A stretch of 7,006 nt of DNA from Flavobacteriales bacterium (lineage in GTDB: Bacteria; Bacteroidota; Bacteroidia; Flavobacteriales_D; Crocinitomicaceae), in NCBI GenBank assembly GCA_947461185.1, contig CANHJY010000102.1:1-7006 (forward strand), in the 5' to 3' direction. The notes beneath the pieces were generated by a model, which ran no database searches, was not told the origin of the DNA, and saw only the letters and a program-made list of their open reading frames with translations. Position 1 is the first letter of the stretch; each line of letters starts with the position of its first letter. Of the stretch, positions 1 to 6,958 are shown piece by piece. The translations under genes were made by a program, and so were the position numbers.

Positions 1-445
1 GTTCTTTAAGTGTCGTCGAAAGACTCAATCCGACGAAATCCGCTTTTATTGGATAGCGTCTATGTGTACGATCTACTAAAGCAACTGTTTTTATAGACTT
101 TGTGGGTCTTTCTAACATTTTGATTAGCGAATATTGCATAGTTTTACCTGAGTTCAAAACATCATCAACAATAAATATGAAAGCATTTTTAAGCTCAGAT
201 TCATCGATACTCAAACTGATTTTATGATTCCAGGGCTCCTCCTTGTCGACATTTATTTCGAAAATAACGACCTTTTGATTTGAGTTTTCGATAAGAATAG
301 ATCCTAATTTTTGAGCTAAAAGGAATCCATTTCCGCAAATTCCCCCGATGTAAATTGAAGGTTCTTCAAAACAGTTTTCAATAATTTGATGTCCCAGCCT
401 ATTTATTTTTTGCTGGATTTGAATATGATTTAAAATAATATTCAT
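1..445 (-). CDS. PyrR-like phosphoribosyltransferase, C-terminus cut by window edge
   Basis: Partial gene read on the minus strand from an ATG at 445-443; 148 codons are visible and no stop is reached before the window edge. The PRPP-binding signature FIFIVDDVLNSGKT lies at about residues 89-102, with the Asp-Asp pair at D94-D95, followed by a typical type I PRTase segment, VALVDRTHRRYPIKADF, at about 121-137. The last segment closely follows the PyrR pattern (Asp-Arg-x-His-Arg then PIKAD). An IGGICGNGF stretch at about 33-41 fits the loop near the N-terminus of these enzymes. PyrR proteins bind PRPP and can act as uracil phosphoribosyltransferase and as regulators of pyrimidine genes. Flavobacterial relatives of about 165 residues are usually annotated only as phosphoribosyltransferase, so about 15-20 residues are probably missing. 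Its divergent position next to carB fits a pyrimidine link, but substrate and any RNA-binding role are inference, so no symbol is given. The enzyme is expected to be cytoplasmic. Confidence 0.88.
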   Translation of the reverse strand, partial: MNIILNHIQIQQKINRLGHQIIENCFEEPSIYIGGICGNGFLLAQKLGSILIENSNQKVVIFEINVDKEEPWNHKISLSIDESELKNAFIFIVDDVLNSGKTMQYSLIKMLERPTKSIKTVALVDRTHRRYPIKADFVGLSLSTTLKE

Positions 446-471
446 TGTCTTATTTTCTAGTCTTTAACATC

Positions 472-479
472 CAAATTTA
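472..479 (-). promoter_or_regulatory. Candidate Bacteroidota -7 promoter element for the phosphoribosyltransferase
   Basis: On the minus strand the sequence TAAATTTG matches the Bacteroidota -7 consensus TAnnTTTG exactly. It sits 26 bases upstream of the ATG at 445, which would leave a leader of roughly 20 bases. A TTTTG lies upstream in the right direction, but its spacing is 24 bases, slightly longer than the usual range for the -33 element, so the upstream half is weak. This is inferred from motif and position only. Confidence 0.4.
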
Positions 480-560
480 CGCAACGAAAAGAACTAATAC
501 TTGCAAAACACAAAAATTAAGTTATTCACTTTAAATGTTCAAAAGATGAAAAGATTTACC

Positions 561-615
561 ACCAAAGACAATTTGCTTTTGGTTAATTTTGAGCTCAATT
601 TATGAGTTAAATTCG
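561..615 (+). promoter_or_regulatory. Candidate carB control region: inverted repeat, palindrome and weak promoter-like match
   Basis: Just upstream of carB there are three short elements. An inverted repeat ACCAAA (561-566) and TTTGGT (578-583) surrounds an 11-base spacer. A perfect 10-base palindrome, TTGAGCTCAA, occupies 589-598. TAAATTCG at 608-615 is one base off the Bacteroidota -7 consensus TAnnTTTG and lies 16 bases after a TTG at 589-591, ending 17 bases before the carB ATG. Together they could be an operator and promoter, but each is short and the region is AT-rich, so chance is a real alternative. I find no clear PyrR RNA-binding loop and no Shine-Dalgarno motif. Confidence 0.25.
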
Positions 616-632
616 TTAATTGAAAAAATACT

Positions 633-3449
633 ATGCCAAGAGATAATTCCATTAAATCAGTCTTAATAATAGGTAGTGGTCCAATCGTTATTGGTCAAGC
701 ATGTGAATTCGATTATTCAGGATCCCAAGCAGCGCGCTCATTGCGGGACGAGGGTATTGAAGTTACCTTAATCAATTCGAATCCTGCAACCATAATGACG
801 GACAAAGTTGTTGCAGATAATATTTATCTTTTGCCCTTAGAGCCTGAAAGTATCATTCAAATCTTGAATACACATAAAATTGATGCAGTTTTACCGACTA
901 TGGGCGGACAGACTGCTTTAAATTTATGCATTAAATGTGATGAGATGGGGATTTGGAGTGATTATGATGTTCGAATTATTGGTGTTGATATTAATGCAAT
1001 TGAAATAACTGAGAATCGAGAGGCTTTTAGAGATTTGATGATACAAATTGGTGTTCCTATGGCACCGCAGAAAACCGCCAAATCGTTTTTGGAGGGTAAA
1101 GAGATTGCTCAAGAATTTGGATTTCCACTTTGTATTAGACCTTCCTACACGCTAGGAGGTTCTGGAGCTTCCATTCTACATGAACCAAAGGAATTTGATA
1201 ATTTATTGGAGAGAGGGCTTCAATTGTCACCCATACATGAGGTAATGATTGACAAAGCATTGTTGGGCTGGAAGGAATATGAATTGGAATTATTGCGAGA
1301 CAGCAATGATAATGTCGTGATTATTTGTTCGATAGAGAATTTTGATCCTATGGGTATTCATACGGGTGATTCCATAACCGTTGCCCCAGCAATGACATTG
1401 TCGGATACGACTTTCCAAAAGATGCGAGATATGGCCATTCTTATGATGCGATCTATCGGTAATTTTGCAGGAGGTTGTAATGTTCAGTTCGCTGTTTCTC
1501 CTGATGAAAAAGAGGATATTATTGCTATCGAAATCAATCCTAGAGTTTCTAGATCTTCTGCCTTGGCATCTAAAGCGACTGGATATCCAATTGCGAAAAT
1601 TGCTTCAAAATTGGCCATAGGTTATCATTTAAATGAGTTAGATAATCAAATTACAAAATCAACTTCAGCATTTTTTGAACCTACATTAGACTATGTTATC
1701 GTAAAGATCCCAAGATGGAATTTTAATAAATTCCCTGGTACAAATAGGCAACTAGGTTTGCAAATGAAATCTGTTGGCGAAGTAATGGGTATCGGGCGTT
1801 CTTTTCAAGAGGCTCTTCAAAAGGCTTGTCAGTCTCTTGAGATCAACAGAAATGGTTTAGGTGCAGATGGAAGAGAACTAACCAATCAAGATGAAATTTT
1901 ACACAGTTTAGAATTTGCGAGTTGGAATAGACTTTTTCACATTTATGATGCAATTAAACTTGGAATTCCTTTCAAAAAAATTGTTGAGAAAACTAAAATA
2001 GATATTTGGTTTTTAAAACAAATTGAGGAATTGATCAAGTTGGAAAGAAGGATTGAAAAATATTCAATATCGTCCATTCCAAAAGAACTTTTATTTGAAG
2101 CAAAACAGAAAGGGTATGCAGATCGTCAGCTTGGACATTTGATGCGTTGTTTGGAATCTGAGGTTCACAATAAAAGAGTTGAATTAGGAATAAAACGTGT
2201 TTATAAATTAGTTGATACATGTGCTGCTGAATTTGAAGCAAAGACTCCATATTATTACTCCACCTTTGAATACGAGAACGAAAGTGTTGTAAGTGACAAA
2301 AAGAAGATTGTTGTTCTTGGTTCGGGTCCAAATAGAATAGGGCAGGGAATAGAGTTTGATTACAGTTGCGTCCATGGTGTTCTTGCTGCTAAAGAATGTG
2401 GATATGAAACAATTATGATTAATTGTAATCCTGAAACCGTTTCAACTGACTTTGATACCGCTGACAAACTTTATTTTGAGCCTGTATTTTGGGAACATAT
2501 TTATGATATCATTTGTCATGAAAAGCCTGAGGGTGTAATTGTTCAGCTGGGCGGTCAAACTGCATTAAAGTTGGCAGAGAAACTTGAGCGTTATGGAATT
2601 AAGATAATTGGAACTAGTTTTGAGGCATTAGATTTAGCGGAGGATCGTGGTAGATTTTCAAAAATGCTTGAAAAGAATGGCATTCCATTTCCTAAATATG
2701 GAGTTGTTGAAAGTGCTGAGCAAGCATTGGAATTGTCAGATGATTTAGGATTTCCATTATTGGTAAGGCCTTCCTATGTTTTGGGTGGGCAAAAGATGAA
2801 AATTGTTATCAATAAAGAAGAACTAGAGCATCACGTTGTAGACATTATCAATGAAATGGGCAACAATCAAATTCTTTTAGATCATTTCTTAGGTGGTGCA
2901 ATTGAAGCTGAAGCAGATGCAATTTGTGACGGTCAAAATGTTTACATAATTGGAATAATGCAACATATAGAACCTGCTGGTATTCATTCTGGTGATTCTT
3001 ATGCTGTTTTACCACCTTTTAATCTTGGTGATTTTGTAATGCAACAAATTGAGGATATAACGAAGAAAATTGCTATCGAATTGAGTACTGTTGGACTTAT
3101 AAACATTCAATTTGCAATTAAGGATGATCAAGTATATGTTATTGAAGCCAATCCTAGAGCTTCTAGAACAGTTCCGTTTATTGCCAAAGCATATGATGAA
3201 CCTTATGTTAATTATGCAACTAAAGTAATGTTAGGAGAGAAGAAAGTTACAGATTTTAATTTTCAACCTAAAAAAGAGGGCTACGCCATAAAAATCCCTG
3301 TTTTTTCTTATGAAAAATTCCCTGATGTTAAAAAAGAATTGGGTCCAGAAATGAAATCCACAGGTGAAGCAATTCGATTTATTAAAAATTTGAAGGATCC
3401 TTTCTTTACCAAGATATATGCTGAACGAAATATGCATCTTTCACGATAA
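633..3449 (+). CDS. carB: Carbamoyl-phosphate synthase large subunit, short form without allosteric domain
   Basis: A 938-residue cytoplasmic protein with the duplicated synthetase architecture. The first half (about 1-400) has GSGPIVIGQACEFDYSG at 14-30 and the ATP-grasp residues R129, R169, E215, H243, Q285, E300 and N302. A central oligomerisation domain covers about 420-550. The second half (about 557 to the end) has GSGPNRIGQGIEFDY at 563-577 and R672, R712, D750, E758, H785, Q826, E838 and N840. The numbering matches E. coli CarB almost residue for residue, so both active sites look complete. With the small subunit CarA, which is not in this window, it makes carbamoyl phosphate from bicarbonate, glutamine-derived ammonia and two ATP, for pyrimidine and arginine synthesis. 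E. coli CarB has 1073 residues. This protein stops after the second ATP-grasp unit (MKSTGEAIRF, 907-916) and a short tail ending RNMHLSR, so the MGS-like domain that binds UMP and ornithine is absent. From memory, this short form is normal in Flavobacteriia. The 3' end overlaps the next gene by 32 bases. Confidence 0.97.
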   Translation: MPRDNSIKSVLIIGSGPIVIGQACEFDYSGSQAARSLRDEGIEVTLINSNPATIMTDKVVADNIYLLPLEPESIIQILNTHKIDAVLPTMGGQTALNLCIKCDEMGIWSDYDVRIIGVDINAIEITENREAFRDLMIQIGVPMAPQKTAKSFLEGKEIAQEFGFPLCIRPSYTLGGSGASILHEPKEFDNLLERGLQLSPIHEVMIDKALLGWKEYELELLRDSNDNVVIICSIENFDPMGIHTGDSITVAPAMTLSDTTFQKMRDMAILMMRSIGNFAGGCNVQFAVSPDEKEDIIAIEINPRVSRSSALASKATGYPIAKIASKLAIGYHLNELDNQITKSTSAFFEPTLDYVIVKIPRWNFNKFPGTNRQLGLQMKSVGEVMGIGRSFQEALQKACQSLEINRNGLGADGRELTNQDEILHSLEFASWNRLFHIYDAIKLGIPFKKIVEKTKIDIWFLKQIEELIKLERRIEKYSISSIPKELLFEAKQKGYADRQLGHLMRCLESEVHNKRVELGIKRVYKLVDTCAAEFEAKTPYYYSTFEYENESVVSDKKKIVVLGSGPNRIGQGIEFDYSCVHGVLAAKECGYETIMINCNPETVSTDFDTADKLYFEPVFWEHIYDIICHEKPEGVIVQLGGQTALKLAEKLERYGIKIIGTSFEALDLAEDRGRFSKMLEKNGIPFPKYGVVESAEQALELSDDLGFPLLVRPSYVLGGQKMKIVINKEELEHHVVDIINEMGNNQILLDHFLGGAIEAEADAICDGQNVYIIGIMQHIEPAGIHSGDSYAVLPPFNLGDFVMQQIEDITKKIAIELSTVGLINIQFAIKDDQVYVIEANPRASRTVPFIAKAYDEPYVNYATKVMLGEKKVTDFNFQPKKEGYAIKIPVFSYEKFPDVKKELGPEMKSTGEAIRFIKNLKDPFFTKIYAERNMHLSR

Positions 3450-3720
3450 CACCGTTTACTCGAGTTTAGTTGGAGTAATTAAAACCGTTTTAATCATCAT
3501 AGGTTTAATGGTTGTTCTTCGTTTTATCGGTCAATTTATGATTGCAAAACGCAACATGGAAGAAGAGCGTGAAATCAACAAAAGAGCGAATGAAGTATCA
3601 AAAGAAAGGCTATACAAGTTGAAGAATTTTGGTAAGGTTAAAATTTATAAAAATTCAAACGATTTCAAACAAAAAAGGACAAATTCCGATACGGAAGACG
3701 TCCCTTATGAAGAAGTTTAA
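3418..3720 (+). CDS. Small single-pass membrane protein, DUF4834-like
   Basis: A 100-residue protein of unknown function. It has one strong hydrophobic segment at about residues 17-43 (VGVIKTVLIIIGLMVVLRFI and the following residues), a charged helix-prone stretch (KRNMEEEREINKRANEVSKER, about 44-64) and an acidic C-terminus, DTEDVPYEEV. A short N-terminal membrane anchor, a charged middle and a terminal YEEV-type motif fit the Bacteroidota family DUF4834; I assign this by resemblance only. The ATG at 3418 lies inside the end of carB in another frame (32-base overlap). The next in-frame ATG is inside the membrane segment (codon 31), so the overlapping start is the best choice. It is probably co-transcribed with and translationally coupled to carB, which does not itself prove a shared function. 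The gene ends 6 bases from the convergent DUF1573 gene. Confidence 0.72.
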   Translation: MLNEICIFHDNTVYSSLVGVIKTVLIIIGLMVVLRFIGQFMIAKRNMEEEREINKRANEVSKERLYKLKNFGKVKIYKNSNDFKQKRTNSDTEDVPYEEV

Positions 3721-3726
3721 TAAGGT

Positions 3727-4239
3727 CTATTTGCCTTTTTCCTCAACGAAAGCTTTGATGAAGAGTACTTGCGTTTCTTCTTGAATATTGGCAAAAACTG
3801 TAATACTTTTTTCTTGTTCTTTTAACTGTCCAATTTTTGGATGAAAGATAACCTCTATTTGATCAGACATGCCCGGAGCAATTTCGTTTTCGGGTTTTTT
3901 TGCAGTTGTGCAACCACAACTAACGTCTACTTTTTCAATTTTAAGCGGTTGATTTCCAGTGTTTGTAACCGTAAATACCGCTTTATTTTCAGAATCTTCT
4001 TTAACTTTTCCAAAATCAATAGTTTTCTTATCAAAAGTCATAGTAGTCATACTCAACTGCTTAGATAATTTTTCTTTTTTAATTTTTTCAAGTTCCGCTT
4101 TTCTTGTTGCTTCATTTCCGTTATCTGCTGCTATAGCTGATACAACTTAGCCCGCTTGAGGGGTTACTTGAGTTTCAGAATTACCCCCACATGAAAATAA
4201 TACTAATAAAGAAGTATTATAAATGAACATTTTTTTCAT
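3727..4239 (-). pseudogene. DUF1573 lipoprotein gene interrupted by an in-frame TAA at codon 31
   Basis: Read on the minus strand from the ATG at 4239-4237, the first codons give MKKMFIYNTSLLVLFSCGG, a short hydrophobic signal peptide with a lipobox-like LFSC and Cys17 as the likely lipidated residue. Codon 31 (4149-4147) is TAA, inside ...VTPQAG-stop-VVSAIA... The same frame then runs on for 139 sense codons to a TAG at 3729-3727. That part contains a complete DUF1573 domain, an immunoglobulin-like fold common in Bacteroidota: FDKKTIDFGKVKE, then the hallmark VSCGCTTA (codons about 106-113), then IAPGMSDQIEVIF. One C-to-T change from CAA would explain the stop. A restart at TTG 4056 or ATG 4050 could still make the domain of about 107-109 residues, but without a signal peptide it would stay in the cytoplasm. 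The gene lies 32 bases downstream of the S41 protease and probably shares its transcript. A true recent inactivation or a sequencing/assembly error both fit; the molecular role of the family is unknown. Confidence 0.85.
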
Positions 4240-4271
4240 ATCTCAACTATTAAAAAATTGGTTTTATCGAT

Positions 4272-5870
4272 CTACTCATGAGCTAAATTCATCTTATCAT
4301 ATTCATTCGTATTGATAATATCAATAGCTTTTAGTAAAATTTCATTTTCGTCATTATAAATTTGATAGAATTCATTGTATCCCCAAATATTTTGAGCTAA
4401 AAGTGCCTTAAATCTTTTCTTTAGGTATGGCTTTATTTCATCCAAATCCGTTGGGTCAATCGTGAAATCGGGATCTTCAATTTTAACATGACCAACAAAT
4501 TCATCAATCAACATATCTTTTGGTGAGAAATTATTTTTAAAATTTTGAAAATCGTTGTGTTCAGAAAATAGATTTTCTCTATTATTCTCAACATAGGAAA
4601 GAATAAAAGAATTAATAAATCCTTTTTGATTTAATTCACCAAATAAGTCATTGATTTTAGTGGTGTCCAATGGAACGAATACATCTGGCATGATGCCGCC
4701 ACCTCCATAAACAGGTCTTTTGTTAATCAGTGTGTGATAAAGAAGCGAGTCGGCAATTTTAATTGAATCCTGATTCACAAATTCCCCATTATCATATCGA
4801 TCTGATAAATCGTTACGATAAGCCTCAAGATCATCATAAGGTTTTTGAATAAAACGTCCGCTTGGTGTAAAATAACGAGCAATAGTAAGTCTGATTTGAG
4901 AACCGTCAGTTAAGTCTATTGGTCTTTGAACTAAACCTTTTCCATACGTTCTGCGACCAACAATTAGTCCGCGATCCCAATCTTGAATAGCTCCAGATAA
5001 AATCTCACTCGCAGATGCTGTGTATTCATCAGTTAGAAGAATCAAAGATCCATTTTCCCATAATCCTTTTTTATAAGCATTTAGATCTGTTCTTGGTTGC
5101 GATCGGCCTTCTGAGTAAACTACTAATTTTCCATCGGTCAAAAATTCGTCGGCTAAACGCTGAGACGCGTCCAACAATCCTCCTCCATTGTCTTGCAAAT
5201 CAAAAATTAGATGTTTCATACCTTTCGATTTCAAATCCTTTAAAGCTTTTTGAACCTCTTCACTAGTGGTTCTGGAAAAACTATTCAACTTAATATAACC
5301 AATGGATTCATTTATCATATATGAAGCATCAACCGAAAATATGGGAATATGGTCCCTCTTGATTACAAAATCTAGATTTTTAGAATTATTTTTTCTATTA
5401 ATCTCGACTCTTACTTTTGTTCCTAGTTCACCCATTAGTTTTTCTCTAACATCACCGCTGCTTAAACCTACTCCGGCTACATTAACTCCGTCTACCTTAA
5501 TAATTTTGTCTCCAGCTTTTATTCCTAATTTTTCAGATGGTCCTCCGGGGATAGTGGCGACGACGATAAAAGTGTCTTTTAACATTTGATAGCGAACACC
5601 AATTCCAACAAAACTGCCATTGATACTTGAGTTGGCTTCTGCTACTTCTTCCTTGGTTATGTATGAAGAATGTGGGTCCAATTCTTCCAACATAGCTACT
5701 ATTGCAGCATCAGTTAATTCTTCCTTATTAACATCGTCAACATACAATTGATTGATGTAGGTTAGGATTTCATCAAATTTCTGCGAGGTGCTAATTTTAC
5801 TAGGGTCATCAACTTGGGTATAACTCGTAATTGAAAAAATAAAAAGAAAAGGTAAAATGACGATTTTCAT
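4272..5870 (-). CDS. S41-family carboxyl-terminal processing protease (CtpA/Prc-like)
   Basis: A 532-residue exported serine protease, read from the ATG at 5870. It begins with a signal peptide (MKIVILPFLFIFSITSYTQ), so it should act in the periplasm or at the outer side of the inner membrane. A helical N-terminal region (about 25-80, with LEELDPHSSYI at 61-71) precedes a PDZ domain at about 84-165 (FVGIGVRYQM; GIKAGDKIIKVDGV). The S41 catalytic core spans about 187-345. TASASEI (284-290) supplies nucleophile Ser286 and TYGKGLVQ (308-315) supplies Lys311; their 25-residue spacing matches that known for Prc and plant D1-processing protease. RYFTPSGRFIQ (332-342) is the usual motif ending the core. 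A C-terminal extension of about 130 residues follows, as in many Bacteroidota members. The family trims or degrades exported proteins from their C-termini. The frame can be extended upstream to 5921, but the added 17 residues would bury the signal peptide, so 5870 is preferred. It is probably the first gene of a unit with the DUF1573 lipoprotein. Confidence 0.95.
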   Translation of the reverse strand: MKIVILPFLFIFSITSYTQVDDPSKISTSQKFDEILTYINQLYVDDVNKEELTDAAIVAMLEELDPHSSYITKEEVAEANSSINGSFVGIGVRYQMLKDTFIVVATIPGGPSEKLGIKAGDKIIKVDGVNVAGVGLSSGDVREKLMGELGTKVRVEINRKNNSKNLDFVIKRDHIPIFSVDASYMINESIGYIKLNSFSRTTSEEVQKALKDLKSKGMKHLIFDLQDNGGGLLDASQRLADEFLTDGKLVVYSEGRSQPRTDLNAYKKGLWENGSLILLTDEYTASASEILSGAIQDWDRGLIVGRRTYGKGLVQRPIDLTDGSQIRLTIARYFTPSGRFIQKPYDDLEAYRNDLSDRYDNGEFVNQDSIKIADSLLYHTLINKRPVYGGGGIMPDVFVPLDTTKINDLFGELNQKGFINSFILSYVENNRENLFSEHNDFQNFKNNFSPKDMLIDEFVGHVKIEDPDFTIDPTDLDEIKPYLKKRFKALLAQNIWGYNEFYQIYNDENEILLKAIDIINTNEYDKMNLAHE

Positions 5871-6064
5871 ATAAATAATTTGAAATATAAATTTAATGGA
5901 AATTAACCATTCTTGATGCAATGGGATTTATAAACGATTGTATTTTTAAAAAATTACCCTGAAATATGAGTTAATAATAAACAGCTAGTTGTTGAATCAA
6001 ATTAAAGAGATGCAATATTCACTATTGATTTACTTTGTTATTTCGTAAAGGTATTGTGTAAACT

Positions 6065-6958
6065 ATGAAGTACGTATTAATAACATTCTTTTTCTTCGTC
6101 AATTTTTTAAGCTTTTCTCAAATAAAGGCATTTGACAAAATGGAGATGTTATATGCTCAGCAACACTACAAGTCGGTATATCGAAAGTCAGAAAAGTACT
6201 TAGGTGATCCAAAATATAATTTTTCAAAAGTACCACAGCTTTATTTCGTAATGAGTTCTTTGCAGCTTTCGCGAAATAAGGCTTGGATGAATAGGCATCC
6301 AGAAGCAATTAATAACGCAATAAGTGCTTTTAACGAGATAAAATCAACGGAAAATGGAAGTCAAGTATTAGAAGCTCATATATTTGAATTAGCCTATTTA
6401 AGGTTGGATTTAAGTGCTTACATTGAGGAATTAATACAGACAGGTGATGCCGAACGTTCTAAAATCTTCAAGAATTTAATTGCTACTTGTTTTGATAATT
6501 TGCCCAATGCTGATGATATAGGTCAAGTTGAAGACTTAAATAGTGAGGATGAAGCATTATCATCAGATGTTTATGGAACGCAACGACTTGAAATCATTGA
6601 ATTTGCGAAAAAACATATTGGTATACCTTATTTGTGGGCAGGAACAGATACCACTGGATTTGATTGCAGCGGATTCACAGGTTATGTAATGAAAAATAAT
6701 GGAAAATCATTGCCTCGGCGAGCAATAGACCAATATGCATCCTCAACTAAAATAACCGAAAAAAATGTTAAAAGTGGAGATTTGGTTTTTTTTGATAACG
6801 GTTCTGGAATTTCACATGTTGGAATAATTGTTTCTAACAAGGAAAATGAATTAACCATGATTCATGCAAGTTCATCCAAAGGAATAATAATTACTGATAT
6901 TAAACAGTCAAGTTATTGGCTTCCTCGTCTTTATGGATTTGGAACTTATCTTTATTAG
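6065..6958 (+). CDS. Secreted NlpC/P60 peptidoglycan peptidase with helical N-terminal domain
   Basis: A 297-residue protein with a signal peptide (MKYVLITFFFFVNFLSFSQ). Residues about 22-165 form a mostly helical region that looks TPR-like (AQQHYKSVYRKSEKYL at 31-46, then AINNAISAFNEIK at 81-93) and ends in an acidic linker near 150-170. The C-terminal NlpC/P60 domain covers about 172-297. It contains IGIPYLWAGTDTTGFDCSGF (185-204) with catalytic Cys201, SGDLVFFDN (237-245), ISHVGIIV (249-256) with catalytic His251, and MIHASSSKGI (265-274) with His267 as the third residue, so the triad is complete. NlpC/P60 enzymes cleave peptide bonds in cell-wall stem peptides, typically the gamma-D-Glu to diamino acid bond; the exact bond cut here is inferred. 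The helical region may bind a partner or place the enzyme at the wall. It is transcribed divergently from the S41 protease across 194 bases and seems to stand alone; no terminator or further gene is visible in the 48 bases after it. Confidence 0.93.
   Translation: MKYVLITFFFFVNFLSFSQIKAFDKMEMLYAQQHYKSVYRKSEKYLGDPKYNFSKVPQLYFVMSSLQLSRNKAWMNRHPEAINNAISAFNEIKSTENGSQVLEAHIFELAYLRLDLSAYIEELIQTGDAERSKIFKNLIATCFDNLPNADDIGQVEDLNSEDEALSSDVYGTQRLEIIEFAKKHIGIPYLWAGTDTTGFDCSGFTGYVMKNNGKSLPRRAIDQYASSTKITEKNVKSGDLVFFDNGSGISHVGIIVSNKENELTMIHASSSKGIIITDIKQSSYWLPRLYGFGTYLY

Noticed and set aside
3715..3735. Bidirectional terminator between the convergent DUF4834-like and DUF1573 genes
   Set aside because: The gap is only 6 bases and no hairpin with a T-tract is visible on either strand.
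3727..4056. A 109-residue cytoplasmic DUF1573 protein starting at TTG 4056 as the normal gene
   Set aside because: The same frame upstream carries a lipoprotein signal peptide and a single stop, so the short form looks like the remnant of a longer gene. A restart remains possible but unsupported.
3841..4150. Plus-strand open frames across the DUF1573 region
   Set aside because: They are antisense shadows; the minus-strand frame carries the recognisable domain and signal peptide.
5882..5889. TATATTTC (minus strand) as a -7 element for the S41 protease
   Set aside because: One mismatch to the consensus, only 11 bases from the start codon, and no matching -33 element.
5871..5921. Upstream extension of the S41 protease by 17 residues to an ATG at 5921
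   Set aside because: It would place a polar stretch (MHQEWLISIK) ahead of a good signal peptide; the ATG at 5870 gives a normal exported protein.
6030..6037. TTACTTTG upstream of the NlpC/P60 gene as a -7 promoter element
   Set aside because: One mismatch to TAnnTTTG and no TTG at suitable spacing upstream; too weak in an AT-rich region.
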